DNA of 64,000 nucleotides from an uncultured Muribaculaceae bacterium (GCA_910584545.1 CAJUBC010000004.1:12217-76216), one strand, 5' to 3'; positions 43,186 through 52,057 are shown, counted from the stretch's first letter. The notes: a model not told the origin generated them from the sequence alone. Numbers and translations: made by a program.

Positions 43186-44433
43186 ATGACAGAACTGCAG
43201 ACTACAAATAAAAACACCGTTGCAGCGGAGATTACCGAAGAGGTGAAGCAGGCCAAGCTGCGCTTCTCCATCATCGGCAATTCACCGCTGCTGATACGCG
43301 CCATATCGCGCGCAATCACCGTCGCGCCCATCGACCTCTCCGTATTAATATATGGAGAGAGCGGCTCCGGAAAGGAATCCTTCCCAAAGATCATCCATCA
43401 GTTCGGGGCACGCAAGCATAAGAAATATATAGCCGTGAACTGCGGAGCGATCCCTGAAGGGACGATCGACTCGGAGCTGTTCGGCCACGAAAAGGGGTCG
43501 TTCACCGGCGCGATAGCCGCACGCAAGGGATACTTCGAGGAGGCCGACGGAGGCACCATATTCCTCGACGAGGTGGCGGAGCTGCCTCTCACCACCCAGG
43601 CCAGGCTGCTGCGCGTGCTCGAGACCGGCGAGTTCCTCAAGGTGGGTAGTTCGACGGTGCAGAAGACCAACATACGCGTGGTGGCCGCCACCAATGTGGA
43701 TCTTTCGGAGGCGGTGCGTCAGGGGAAGTTCCGCGAGGACCTCTATTACCGCCTCTCCACCATCCGCATCGATGTGCCGAACCTGCACGACCGCGGAAGC
43801 GACATACAGTTGCTGGCCCGAAAGTTCACCTCGGATTTCTCCCACAAATACATGACCGCGCCAATTTCATTCTCCGAAGAGGCGGTGCGCGCCATGCAGC
43901 TCTACCGCTGGCCCGGCAACGTGCGCCAGCTGAAGAACGTGGTTGAGCAGCTCTCGCTCTTCGAGGCGGGGCATGAGATCACCCGCGAGATGATCACCGA
44001 AGCACTTCCCATGGACTACTCCCCGCTCAGCACCCCTGCCACCACACGCCACGAACCGGATGCCGAGACCGAACGCAAGATGCTCTGGCAGGTGGTGCTC
44101 GGCCTCAAGGAGGAGATAGGACGGCTCCGCGAGATGATAGGAAGCGGACAGCATGACGGAAAAGGGGGCAAGGACCCGCTTCACCGCGAGGAGGAGAACC
44201 GCGCCGAACGGCGACCCACCGTCACATCTCTTATAAGATACCCTGAGAAAGACCTGCTTCATCCCGACGACGAAAGCCATACAGCCACTTTCGACCCCCT
44301 CGGCGAGGCTGAACGACGCACCATCACCGAAGCCCTCGAGCGCAACGACGGCAACAAGCGGAAGACCGCCGAGGACCTCAACATCTCGTTACGTACACTT
44401 TACAGAAAAATCCAGGAATTCAATATCGAATGA
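43186..44433 (+). CDS. Sigma-54-dependent transcriptional activator without receiver domain
   Basis: A 415-residue AAA+ activator from ATG 43186 (MTELQTTNKNTVAAEI). The frame is open to 43075, but the promoter lies within that extra stretch. The AAA+ domain (about 25-260) has Walker A GESGSGKE (57-64), the sigma-54 contact loop GSFTGA (104-109), Walker B GGTIFLDE (122-129) and the arginine finger region FREDLYYRLSTIRIDVP. A linker follows, then a Fis-type HTH at the end (NKRKTAEDLNISLRTLYRKIQEF). There is no N-terminal receiver, GAF or PAS domain, so activity is probably set by a partner protein or is constitutive. It is the first gene of an operon with lptE (ATGA overlap), an unknown gene and secG, which suggests envelope-linked targets. 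Confidence 0.9.
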   Translation: MTELQTTNKNTVAAEITEEVKQAKLRFSIIGNSPLLIRAISRAITVAPIDLSVLIYGESGSGKESFPKIIHQFGARKHKKYIAVNCGAIPEGTIDSELFGHEKGSFTGAIAARKGYFEEADGGTIFLDEVAELPLTTQARLLRVLETGEFLKVGSSTVQKTNIRVVAATNVDLSEAVRQGKFREDLYYRLSTIRIDVPNLHDRGSDIQLLARKFTSDFSHKYMTAPISFSEEAVRAMQLYRWPGNVRQLKNVVEQLSLFEAGHEITREMITEALPMDYSPLSTPATTRHEPDAETERKMLWQVVLGLKEEIGRLREMIGSGQHDGKGGKDPLHREEENRAERRPTVTSLIRYPEKDLLHPDDESHTATFDPLGEAERRTITEALERNDGNKRKTAEDLNISLRTLYRKIQEFNIE

Positions 44434-44963
44434 AAGCCCTCCTCTCACCGAAGCGGTTCCTGCCGCGCTTCATCGCAGCCTGCGTCATGATCATCGCCGC
44501 AGGAGGTTGCATTCCGCGGTACACGCTCAACGGATCGTCGATCAACTATGACATCTACAAGAACATCAACATCTCCGACTTCCCGATACGGGCGTCGCTC
44601 GTGTACCCTCCGCTGCAGCAGACCTTCGAGAACGAACTCCTCAACTACGTGACCCGCAACACGCGCCTCAACGTGATCGACGGCAATTCCGATCTGGAGC
44701 TCAGCGGCGAGATCACCGGCTACTCCCTCTCGCCGCAGGCCGTGGGCACCGACGCCTACGCCACCGAGACCCGACTCACCATCACCGTCCACGTGAAGTA
44801 CACAGACAACAAGAACCCCGCCAACAACATCGACCAGAGTTTCTCAGCATACCGGCAATTCGACTCCTCGCTGATGCTCACCGACGTTCAGGACGGGCTC
44901 TGTCAGGAAATAAGCGAAGAACTCGTCAACCTCATCTTCAACGCGACGCTCGGCAACTGGTGA
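44430..44963 (+). CDS. lptE: LptE-like LPS assembly lipoprotein
   Basis: A 177-residue lipoprotein. Lipobox AAGGC with Cys27; then the family opening IPRYTLNGSSINYDIYKNINISDFP and a two-helix, four-strand domain with LQQTFENELLNYVTRNTRLNVIDGNSDLELSGEITGYSLSP. This is the Bacteroidetes LptE family, thought to plug LptD in the outer membrane. It is translationally coupled to the sigma-54 activator. Length is typical. Confidence 0.85.
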   Translation: MKALLSPKRFLPRFIAACVMIIAAGGCIPRYTLNGSSINYDIYKNINISDFPIRASLVYPPLQQTFENELLNYVTRNTRLNVIDGNSDLELSGEITGYSLSPQAVGTDAYATETRLTITVHVKYTDNKNPANNIDQSFSAYRQFDSSLMLTDVQDGLCQEISEELVNLIFNATLGNW

Positions 44964-44991
44964 CGCCGAGCCCCGCACCCACAGCAACAAA

Positions 44992-45732
44992 ATGAAAACC
45001 TACACATTCAACGAAGCCGAGGAATCGTTCCGGAAATATCCATACTACATATATCCCGCGCTGTCGGCACTCGCCGAAGCCACGCATGAACAACGCGCCA
45101 TATTGGTGCGCCGCATAGCCGCCGCCATCGGCGACGAGGCCGCGCTCCGCACAGCCATCGGCATCGACCCGGCTGAATTCGCCGACTTCTATCCCGACAT
45201 GAAGGCTCCGGAACTCTCCACCTCCGAGACCATCGACACCTTCATCTCCACCTTCTCCTCTGAAAAGAAATCCGCCGCCCCCGAAATCGAGGACATCGTA
45301 ACCGCTCCGGCCGTAGACTACGCCGCCATGCTCGCCGAAGAGGACAGCGAACCGCTGCCCGGGGCCGACTCCGACAGCACGGCCGACCTGCTGAACTCAT
45401 TCCTGGGGACGAAACCGAAGACACCTGTCCCGCCTCAGAGGGCTGCGGCTCCAGTCAGAAAACCCATTGCCGAGCCGGCAGCAGAACCCGAAGAGAAACC
45501 TGCCGACCGTCACGACGCAGACATCGCCGCTGCGCACGCCAACGAGTCAAATCTCTCCGAAGCGCTCCTGAAAGTGATGGTGAAAAATGGGAATTATTCC
45601 AAAGCTCTTGAAATTATTAACGAATTAAGTTTGAATAATCCAAAAAAAAGTATTTACTTTGCAGACCAAAAGCGTTTTCTCAAGAAACTTATGCTCAACC
45701 GGGAGCGCCTCGACGGCGCGAAAAAAGAGTGA
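44992..45732 (+). CDS. Conserved Bacteroidales protein of unknown function (lptE-secG operon)
   Basis: A 246-residue cytoplasmic protein without signal peptide or transmembrane segment. The N-terminal helical part (1-75) starts MKTYTFNEAEESFRKYPYYIYPALSAL; the middle (about 80-180) is acidic and Pro/Ala-rich (VPPQRAAAPVRKP, EPAAEPEEKP), so probably disordered; the C-terminal 55 residues look like a TPR-type helical hairpin (LSEALLKVMVKNGNYSKALEIINELS). I do not know its function; its place between lptE and secG hints at an envelope or secretion job. The last 150 bases of the gene are much richer in A and T than the rest and contain a well-formed promoter for secG. Confidence 0.7.
   Translation: MKTYTFNEAEESFRKYPYYIYPALSALAEATHEQRAILVRRIAAAIGDEAALRTAIGIDPAEFADFYPDMKAPELSTSETIDTFISTFSSEKKSAAPEIEDIVTAPAVDYAAMLAEEDSEPLPGADSDSTADLLNSFLGTKPKTPVPPQRAAAPVRKPIAEPAAEPEEKPADRHDADIAAAHANESNLSEALLKVMVKNGNYSKALEIINELSLNNPKKSIYFADQKRFLKKLMLNRERLDGAKKE
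45630..45661 (+). promoter_or_regulatory. Internal promoter for secG inside the upstream gene
   Basis: TTTG at 45630-45633, exactly 20 bases, then TTACTTTG at 45654-45661, a one-base variant of TAnnTTTG. It lies in an AT-rich patch of an otherwise GC-rich coding sequence, about 150 bases before secG. Confidence 0.45.
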
Positions 45733-45810
45733 CCGCGCCGGGCAAAGGCTTCGGGAGAGAACTGCTCGATGTGTATAATATATTGATAATCAAATAATTA
45801 ATCATAAGAT

Positions 45811-46185
45811 ATGTATATCTTTCTCACAATTCTCATAGTACTCGCGTGCCTTCTTCTCATAGGCATCGTACTGATTCAGAAATCCAAGGGAGGAGGGCTT
45901 GCCTCCGACTATTCGAGCGGAAACCAGTATCTCGGCTACCGCAAGACCACCGACTTCATTGAAAAAGCCACATGGGGCCTGGCCATCTTCATCTGCGTGC
46001 TCAGCATCTGCGCTTCGTTCACGGTCAAGACTCCGGTGAACGTATCGAGCATCGCTCCGGCAGCTCCCGCTCCCAGCCAGGCAGCACCCGCACCCACCAA
46101 CATCCCTGCCGACAAGAAGGCTACTCCCGCTGCGGCCCCCGCACAGCCTGCCGCAACTCCGGTACCCGCCAACCGCCCGAAATAA
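45811..46185 (+). CDS. secG: Preprotein translocase subunit SecG
   Basis: A 124-residue membrane protein of the SecYEG translocon. Two transmembrane helices (about 2-22 and 55-75) flank the conserved cytoplasmic loop LIQKSKGGGLASDYSSGNQYLGYRKTTDFIEKATW. The C-terminal 45 residues are an Ala/Pro-rich tail (APAPSQAAPAPTNIP), common in Bacteroidetes SecG. Last gene of the operon. Confidence 0.92.
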   Translation: MYIFLTILIVLACLLLIGIVLIQKSKGGGLASDYSSGNQYLGYRKTTDFIEKATWGLAIFICVLSICASFTVKTPVNVSSIAPAAPAPSQAAPAPTNIPADKKATPAAAPAQPAATPVPANRPK

Positions 46186-46213
46186 CCGACAGGGCTGACA
46201 GACCTGAAAAATA

Positions 46214-46262
46214 AAAGACCGGGGCAGAGTTCTCACAAACGAGACTCAGCCCCGGTCTTTTT
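46214..46262. terminator. Bidirectional terminator between secG and nadK
   Basis: A 12-bp perfect stem AAAGACCGGGGC (46214-46225) with GCCCCGGTCTTT (46249-46260), flanked by A and T runs. Confidence 0.9.
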
Positions 46263-46271
46263 ATGTATGTT

Positions 46272-47180
46272 TCAGCGACGTCCCCAAAGGAGTTTGTCGC
46301 GGATGATCGACGCGAAGTCACTGTCAGGCCGGCGCAACACGGTGAGCGCGAAGGGCGCGGCCGAGATCACAAGGTCCGGCTCGAACGCGACGGTATCCTT
46401 CTCTCGAGGGTCGCGGCAACGCAGGGTGAAGAATCGGCCATCAAGGGCGACGCTGCACTCCTCGGCACGGCAGAATATCTGCATTTCCACCTTGGAGGAA
46501 CCTCCCAACACGAGAGGGCGCATGGTGAGCGAATGAGGAGCCACGGGCGAAAGCACCATGCTCCGCATGGAAGGCTCGAGGATAGGGCCTCCTACGGAAA
46601 GGTTGTAGGCGGTGGAACCGGTGGCTGTCGCCACCACGATGCCGTCGCCCATGTAGTCGGCGAGGAATTTCCCGTCGACAAAGGTACGGGCGGTCACCAT
46701 GTTGGTGCTCATACTCTTGACCACGGCCACGTCGTTCACAGCGAAAGGCCATGTGGGCACATCGCAGCCGCTCACCCGGAGCATCATCCTCGTCTCCACA
46801 GAGCCGGAGCCGTCGAGCAGCATCTCGACGAGACGGTCGGTCTCGTCGAGCGAGAAGGTGGAGAGGAACCCGAGGTGGCCGGTGTTCACACCCACCACCG
46901 GCGTGCCGGCGGAGCCTATCCACTGGACCGTGCGCAGGAAGGTGCCGTCACCGCCGATGCTTATAGCCACACGAGCTTCGGGAGGGAAGTCATCGACCAC
47001 CTCAACTCCGTCAGGAACCGGAACTCCGAGACCGGCGAGGGAACCCGCCAGCTTGCCATGAATAAAAACATGACTCATCCGCTCCTCCAGCACGCGGAGG
47101 AAACGGCCGAGTCCGCTTACGTCGCCGTTATGACAGCGACTGCCGTAGACGGCAACCGTATCCATTCTCATATCAGACAT
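46272..47180 (-). CDS. nadK: NAD kinase
   Basis: A 302-residue enzyme that phosphorylates NAD to NADP. Marks: SIGGDGTFLRTV (GGDGT at 76-80), VNTGHLGFLSTF, and DGIVVATATGSTAYNLSVGGPIL. Length is normal. It overlaps the upstream CBS-domain gene by 8 bases. The arrangement nadK-CBS divergent from pdxJ-exbB-exbD-tonB is, as far as I recall, conserved in Bacteroidales. Confidence 0.95.
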   Translation of the reverse strand: MSDMRMDTVAVYGSRCHNGDVSGLGRFLRVLEERMSHVFIHGKLAGSLAGLGVPVPDGVEVVDDFPPEARVAISIGGDGTFLRTVQWIGSAGTPVVGVNTGHLGFLSTFSLDETDRLVEMLLDGSGSVETRMMLRVSGCDVPTWPFAVNDVAVVKSMSTNMVTARTFVDGKFLADYMGDGIVVATATGSTAYNLSVGGPILEPSMRSMVLSPVAPHSLTMRPLVLGGSSKVEMQIFCRAEECSVALDGRFFTLRCRDPREKDTVAFEPDLVISAAPFALTVLRRPDSDFASIIRDKLLWGRR

Positions 47181-47676
47181 TCATCAGGGCCTGCAGACCG
47201 AGCAGGCGTTCCATTGCCACCGAATCAGGCGCGGCCCCGTCGCAATACATGTCGGTGACATCATACCCGTACCGCTCCAGACTATTGGCGGCTGCGGTGG
47301 CGTCGCCCGCCCTGACGCGCAGCATTACCTCCACCTTGCCGTCGGGTGCCGGGACGCTCAGCAGGTCCACAAGGTGGACATCGGCATCCTCAACGGCACG
47401 CGCCAGCATCGAGGCGCTGTAGTCGGAAGAGGCACACTCCACGGTGACCACAGAGCTGTCGTCACGCGGGGCGATCATCCGTCCCAGCGCGGTGAGCATC
47501 GAGCTCTCGTCGATCACGCCGACAGGCCTCCCCTCTTCCGTCACCCCCAGAACCCTTCCGGGAGACTCCAGCAGGCGCGGAAGTACACCGATCAGAGGCA
47601 TTCCCCCGTCGACTGCCCGCATCGGGACCACTGACGGCAACTTGCCCGACGGCATCATGGCTTCTCTTGCTTTCAT
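47173..47676 (-). CDS. CBS-domain protein
   Basis: A 167-residue soluble protein. Residues 1-80 look like a CBS pair remnant with PLIGVLPRLLESPGRVLGVTEEGRPVGVIDESSMLTALG (adenosyl-ligand binding type). Residues 80-145 could be an ACT-like regulatory fold (VEVMLRVRAGDATAAANSLERYGYDV). It overlaps nadK by 8 bases and may sense adenylates or NAD-type ligands for that pathway. Function otherwise unknown. Confidence 0.75.
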   Translation of the reverse strand: MKAREAMMPSGKLPSVVPMRAVDGGMPLIGVLPRLLESPGRVLGVTEEGRPVGVIDESSMLTALGRMIAPRDDSSVVTVECASSDYSASMLARAVEDADVHLVDLLSVPAPDGKVEVMLRVRAGDATAAANSLERYGYDVTDMYCDGAAPDSVAMERLLGLQALMNV

Positions 47677-47711
47677 TTCCCTTTTTCCTTTCTTTTCTCG
47701 TTTCTTTTTCT

Positions 47712-47719
47712 TAAATTTG
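47712..47719 (+). promoter_or_regulatory. Probable -7 box for the pdxJ operon
   Basis: TAAATTTG, followed by a leader of about 150 bases holding a small hairpin (GGAGGAACTTCC region near 47740). No clear -33. Confidence 0.4.
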
Positions 47720-47872
47720 CACGAAATTGCAAAGATTCCGGAGGAACTTCCGCTTTAAAATCAGGAATCACCTTTATTTTGAAACAAAGAAGAACCGGTG
47801 TCGTTGCAATCCGACAGACAAAGTTACAAATTTTGTGCCAATTTTTTCACATCCACGCTTAAAAAAGTCATA

Positions 47873-48589
47873 ATGACACGTCTCAGTGTAAACATAAACA
47901 AGGTAGCCACGCTGCGGAACGCACGCGGCGAGAACATCCCGGACGTAGTGAAATTCGCCATCGACTGCGAGCGATTCGGAGCACAGGGCATCACCGTGCA
48001 TCCCCGTCCGGACGAACGCCACATCACACGCAAGGATGTGGCAGACCTGCGCAAGGTTGTCACCACGGAATTCAACATCGAGGGTTATCCCACAGAAGAC
48101 TTCATGCGGCTTGTGCTCGCCGCCGGTCCGGAGCAGGTCACGCTTGTTCCCGACGCGCCCGACGCGCTAACCTCCAGCGCGGGATGGGACGTGATGGCCA
48201 ACGCCGGGTTCCTCAGCGCCATCCTCGACAAGCTGAGAAACGCCGGCATCCGCAGCTCCATCTTCGTAGACGCCGACCCGGCGCAGGTGAGGGAAGCGGC
48301 ACGCATCGGCGCCGACCGCGTGGAGCTCTATACGAAACCCTACGCCGACAACTACCGCATAAACCGCGAGCAGGCAGTGGAGCCTTTCGTCAAGGCTTCG
48401 GAAGAGGCAAAGCGTCTCGGCATCGGCCTCAACGCCGGCCATGACCTCAACCTCGGGAACCTCGCCTTCTTCTACCGCAGCCTTCCGCAGCTCAACGAAG
48501 TCAGCATCGGCCATGCCATCATCTCCGACGCACTGTACCTCGGCATAGAGAAAACAATCCACGAATATCTCGGCTGTCTCGCCGATTAA
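47873..48589 (+). CDS. pdxJ: Pyridoxine 5'-phosphate synthase
   Basis: A 238-residue TIM-barrel enzyme from ATG 47873 (MTRLSVNINKVATLRNARG); an in-frame start at 47798 would add a non-conserved tail. It joins 1-deoxyxylulose 5-phosphate and 3-amino-2-oxopropyl phosphate to make vitamin B6. Marks: HPRPDERHITRKDV, NIEGYPTEDF, VTLVPD, LYTKPYA, LNAGHDLNLGN and EVSIGHAIISDAL. First gene of an operon with the ExbB/ExbD/TonB genes, 13 bases apart. Confidence 0.95.
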   Translation: MTRLSVNINKVATLRNARGENIPDVVKFAIDCERFGAQGITVHPRPDERHITRKDVADLRKVVTTEFNIEGYPTEDFMRLVLAAGPEQVTLVPDAPDALTSSAGWDVMANAGFLSAILDKLRNAGIRSSIFVDADPAQVREAARIGADRVELYTKPYADNYRINREQAVEPFVKASEEAKRLGIGLNAGHDLNLGNLAFFYRSLPQLNEVSIGHAIISDALYLGIEKTIHEYLGCLAD

Positions 48590-48602
48590 CACCCTTTCCG
48601 CT

Positions 48603-49235
48603 ATGAACACTTCCAACACCCTGTCTTTCTGGTCGCTCGTAATGGACGGCGGCTATATCATGATTCCGATCGCAATCCTGCTGATCGTGGTCATCTACGT
48701 GTTCACCGAACGCTGCATCGCCATCTCGCGGGCCGCGCGGGAGGACTCCACATTCATGAACCGCATCCGCGAGTACATCCATGAAGGGGACATCGAGAGC
48801 GCCCACAACCTCTGCCGCAAGACCAACACACCCTACGCGCGTCTGATCGACAAGGGACTGTCGCGCATAGGAAGACCCATGAACGACGTGCTCGTGGCCA
48901 TCGAGAACACCGGCAACATCGAGGTAGCCAACCTCGGCAAGGGATTTCCCTGGCTCTCCACCACTGCGGCGGGAGCTCCGATGCTCGGATTCCTCGGCAC
49001 GGTGGTGGGAATGATACAGGCCTTCTTCTCCCTGGCAAGCGCCGGAACCTCGGCCGACATCTCCGTACTGGCGAGCGGCATATACCAGGCCCTGGTGACC
49101 ACAGTGGCCGGTCTCGTGGTGGGAATCCTCGCACTCTTCGCCTACAACTACCTGGTGGCGCGGGTGAACCGCGTGATGAATTCACTCGAGATGAAGACAA
49201 TGGAATTCATGGACCTTCTCAACGAGCCGGCATAG
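48603..49235 (+). CDS. exbB: MotA/TolQ/ExbB family proton channel protein
   Basis: A 210-residue inner membrane protein with three transmembrane helices (about 15-38, 117-140, 155-180). The channel signature FPWLSTTAAGAPMLGFLGTVVGMIQAFF and VTTVAGLVVGILALFAYNYLVARV are typical of ExbB/TolQ. It forms a proton-driven motor with ExbD that energises TonB-dependent outer membrane transport. Second gene of the operon. Confidence 0.93.
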   Translation: MNTSNTLSFWSLVMDGGYIMIPIAILLIVVIYVFTERCIAISRAAREDSTFMNRIREYIHEGDIESAHNLCRKTNTPYARLIDKGLSRIGRPMNDVLVAIENTGNIEVANLGKGFPWLSTTAAGAPMLGFLGTVVGMIQAFFSLASAGTSADISVLASGIYQALVTTVAGLVVGILALFAYNYLVARVNRVMNSLEMKTMEFMDLLNEPA

Positions 49236-49259
49236 GCCCGAGACCAGACCGTTCGGATT

Positions 49260-49715
49260 ATGGCATTAAAACGAAATTTCCAGTCGCTGGACACGTTCTC
49301 CATGTCGTCGATGACCGATGTGATCTTCCTTCTGCTCATCTTCTTCATGGTGACGTCCACTATAATATTCCCGGCGGCAATCGACGTGAACCTTCCCCAG
49401 AGCGCGGAACAGACCTCCGAGAAGCCCGTCACGGAAGTTTACATCGACCGCGACGAGAACCTCTTTCTTGTGACGGACCGCAACGATTCAGCCAACATAC
49501 TGTCGGTACCGAAGCCGATGACCATCGACGCGCTCCGGGCTGAACTGAGCGCCATCCAGGCCGCAGACTCGACGCGCGCCGTGGCACTCTACGCGGACTC
49601 GACCGTTGATTACGGCAAAGTGGTCCGCGTGCTTGACATGGCAGCCCGCTCCAACCTGCGCATGGTACTTGCCACAAAGGCAGTGTCGCCCGACGAGACA
49701 CCTTCCGCGAAATGA
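49260..49715 (+). CDS. exbD: ExbD/TolR family biopolymer transport protein
   Basis: A 151-residue protein: short cytoplasmic N-terminus, one transmembrane helix with the proton-carrying Asp in SSMTDVIFLLLIFFMVTSTI, and a periplasmic domain with TEVYIDRDENLFL and VALYADSTVDYGKVVRVLDMAARSNLRMVLATK. It pairs with the preceding ExbB. Its end overlaps the TonB-like gene by ATGA. Confidence 0.93.
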   Translation: MALKRNFQSLDTFSMSSMTDVIFLLLIFFMVTSTIIFPAAIDVNLPQSAEQTSEKPVTEVYIDRDENLFLVTDRNDSANILSVPKPMTIDALRAELSAIQAADSTRAVALYADSTVDYGKVVRVLDMAARSNLRMVLATKAVSPDETPSAK

Positions 49716-50455
49716 GACAGGAACAGAAAGATTCGGCAATAGCTGCCGCCGTGACTTTCGTCGCGGTGCTGTTGTTGCTGCTCATGCTATTCGTGTGCGG
49801 GATGACTTACGACCGGCGCGAAATGGCCCGCACCTCAACTCCGGAGCTGATGATGCCCGAGGAGGAGGAAATGTTTCTCGAGCCTGAGATAATACGTGAC
49901 CTCGGCGAGGAGAAGGCGGAGACAAAGGACGCTCCTGCACGGGCGTTCAAGGGAGAGCCGGACGAGGCCCCGGAAGAGAACAACCGGCTCAACGTGCCGG
50001 GCAAGAACCCGAAGCAGGCGCCTCCGGTAGAGAAGAAAGTGGCCTCCAGGCGGGAGAATGCCGTGAAGAGCACCGATCCTACCCTCTCAGACGAGGAGAA
50101 GAAGCGTGTGACGTCGAAGGTAGCCAAAGGCTTCAGGAGCCGCAATGGCGTGACGGACGGCGGTAATTCAGTGAACGGTGCCGGAGGCTCAGGCACCGGC
50201 ATCAAGGGTATAGCATCGGGCCGCACATTCAAGGGATGTCCGAAACCGGACGTGGCTCTGCGCCACAAGGTGACTGTGACCGTGAATGTTGTTATCGACT
50301 CGGAAGGGCGGGTAATCTCGGCCAAGGCCAAAGGAGGCGCCGACGCATCGATCAGGCGCGCCTGCGAGCAGGCGGCGCGCGGCGCCCGTTGGAGCGCAAA
50401 GGAGGGAGCCCCGGACACCAAGGGAACCATCACCTTCTCGATAACGCCGAGATAA
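49712..50455 (+). CDS. TonB-like energy transducer
   Basis: A 247-residue protein with an N-terminal signal anchor (VTFVAVLLLLLMLFVCGM), a charged Glu/Lys/Pro-rich periplasmic linker (about 40-140) and a C-terminal domain (about 165-247) with VTVTVNVVIDSEGRVISAKAKGGADASIRRACEQAARGARWSA, a TonB C-terminal-like fold that would contact TonB-dependent receptors. It is the last gene of pdxJ-exbB-exbD-tonB, and a strong terminator follows. Confidence 0.85.
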   Translation: MRQEQKDSAIAAAVTFVAVLLLLLMLFVCGMTYDRREMARTSTPELMMPEEEEMFLEPEIIRDLGEEKAETKDAPARAFKGEPDEAPEENNRLNVPGKNPKQAPPVEKKVASRRENAVKSTDPTLSDEEKKRVTSKVAKGFRSRNGVTDGGNSVNGAGGSGTGIKGIASGRTFKGCPKPDVALRHKVTVTVNVVIDSEGRVISAKAKGGADASIRRACEQAARGARWSAKEGAPDTKGTITFSITPR

Positions 50456-50494
50456 CCCCACCGGAAAGGCACTCCATCCTTGAATCATCTTTAT

Positions 50495-50534
50495 AAAACA
50501 AGCGGACGCCCTTGACGGAGCGTCCGCTTGTTTT
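50495..50534. terminator. Bidirectional terminator after the TonB operon
   Basis: A 15-bp perfect stem AAAACAAGCGGACGC with GCGTCCGCTTGTTTT, loop of ten bases; the A and T ends serve both convergent genes. Confidence 0.92.
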
Positions 50535-50551
50535 AATATGGGATATGTTGA

Positions 50552-52057
50552 TTACTTGTCGTATTCAGCGAAGTCAACCAGCGACATGTCGCCTTTCTCC
50601 ATGAGGGCCTCGTGGAACGCGAATGCGGCGCGGAGGTCGTGGGGAGTGTGACCGCCGTTCTTGCATGCGATCTTGAGATAGTCCCACATGAGTTCCTTGT
50701 ACATCGGGTGTACGCAGTTCTCGATCATGGTCTGGGCGCGCTGTATCGGGTCGAGACCGCGGAGGTCGGCGACACCCTGCTCGGTAGCGATGATCTTCAC
50801 GGAGTGCTCGCTGTGGTCCACGTGGGATACCATCGGGACGATTGTCGAGATCTTGCCGCCCTTCTGTATGGATGGACAGGAGAAGATGGAGAGGTAGGCG
50901 TTGCGGCTGAAGTCGGCCGAACCTCCGATACCGTTCATCATCTTGGTGCCGAGTACATGTGTGGAGTTGACATTACCGTAGATGTCAGCCTCAAGGGCCG
51001 TGTTCATGGCGATAAGGCCGAGTCGGCGTACAACCTCGGGGCTGTTGGAGATTTCGCCCGGACGCATGAGCACCTTGTCGCGGAAGAAGTCGATGTTCTC
51101 CATGAAGTGAAGCATCGCGTCATCGCTGAATGTGAGCGAGCAGGTGGATGCGAAGCGGCACTTGCCCTCCTCCATGAGAGCCATCACGGCATCCTGGATT
51201 ACTTCAGTATACATCTCGAAGCGGGGAATCTCGGGATTCTCACCGAGTCCGTAGAGGACGGCGTTTGCCACGTTGCCCACGCCGGACTGTATCGGGAGGA
51301 ATTCCTTGGGAATCTCTCCCTTGCGGAGCTGGTCAACGAGGAAGCGGCAGATATTGTCGCCGATTCGCTGTGTAAGCTCGTCGGGAGCGGTGAAGGGCTT
51401 GATGCTCTCCGAAGCGTTGGAGGGAACCACACCCACGATCTTCTTCGGATCAATCTTCAGCACGGTGCTACCGATGCGGTCCGAGGGCCTGTAGATGGGG
51501 ATCTCGCGGCGGTTCGGGGGATCAAGCGGAATATAGTTGTCGTGGAATCCGCGGAACGAGTTGTGATAGTAACTCGAATACTCGATGATGACCTTCTTGG
51601 CCAGATGGGCGATGGTGGGAGCCATGCCGAGGCCGGCGCCGAGGATCACCTCGCCGTTGGGGCTCATTTCGGTGACTTCGATGATGGCGACATCGATGTC
51701 TCCGTAGAAACCGTAACGCAGGTCCTGAGAAAGATGGCTCAGGTGCGCGTCGAAGTAACTTATGCCGTCAGTGCTGTTGACAAGCGAACGGCAGTCCTTA
51801 TGACTCTGGTAAGGAGTACGCTTGGCGATCGCGTTCGCTCTCGCGAGCTCGCCGTCTACATGGTCGTTCGTCGATGCGCCTGTGAAAAGGTTGATCTTGA
51901 ACGGTTCCCCTTTTTCATGGAGGGCCCTGGCTCTCTCAGCCAATGCCACCGTTACTACTTTAGGCGTTCCTGATGCTGTGAAGCCGGATGTCGCTACCGT
52001 ATCACCATTTTTGATGATTGCCGCGGCCTCTTCTGCCGTAATAAATGGAATACTCAT
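50552..52057 (-). CDS. Succinate/acetate-type CoA transferase
   Basis: A 501-residue class I CoA transferase (acetyl-CoA hydrolase/transferase family, like Cat1, AarC and ScpC). The catalytic Glu285 lies in MYTEVIQDAVM; other marks are GSGVGNVANAV (258-267), ILGAGLGMAPTIA, MNGIGGSADFSRNAYLSIF and ATEQGVADLRGLDP. In gut Bacteroidales this enzyme moves CoA between succinate, propionate and acetate in the succinate-propionate fermentation. It is monocistronic and diverges from miaB with overlapping promoters. Confidence 0.92.
   Translation of the reverse strand: MSIPFITAEEAAAIIKNGDTVATSGFTASGTPKVVTVALAERARALHEKGEPFKINLFTGASTNDHVDGELARANAIAKRTPYQSHKDCRSLVNSTDGISYFDAHLSHLSQDLRYGFYGDIDVAIIEVTEMSPNGEVILGAGLGMAPTIAHLAKKVIIEYSSYYHNSFRGFHDNYIPLDPPNRREIPIYRPSDRIGSTVLKIDPKKIVGVVPSNASESIKPFTAPDELTQRIGDNICRFLVDQLRKGEIPKEFLPIQSGVGNVANAVLYGLGENPEIPRFEMYTEVIQDAVMALMEEGKCRFASTCSLTFSDDAMLHFMENIDFFRDKVLMRPGEISNSPEVVRRLGLIAMNTALEADIYGNVNSTHVLGTKMMNGIGGSADFSRNAYLSIFSCPSIQKGGKISTIVPMVSHVDHSEHSVKIIATEQGVADLRGLDPIQRAQTMIENCVHPMYKELMWDYLKIACKNGGHTPHDLRAAFAFHEALMEKGDMSLVDFAEYDK

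Noticed and set aside
46263..47258. Open frame of 331 residues antisense to nadK and the CBS gene
   Set aside because: Shadow of nadK; His/Gly/Arg-rich, no recognisable domain.
50612..51973. Open frame of 453 residues antisense to the CoA transferase gene
   Set aside because: Lies wholly inside a well-supported enzyme gene on the other strand; composition typical of a shadow frame in GC-rich DNA.
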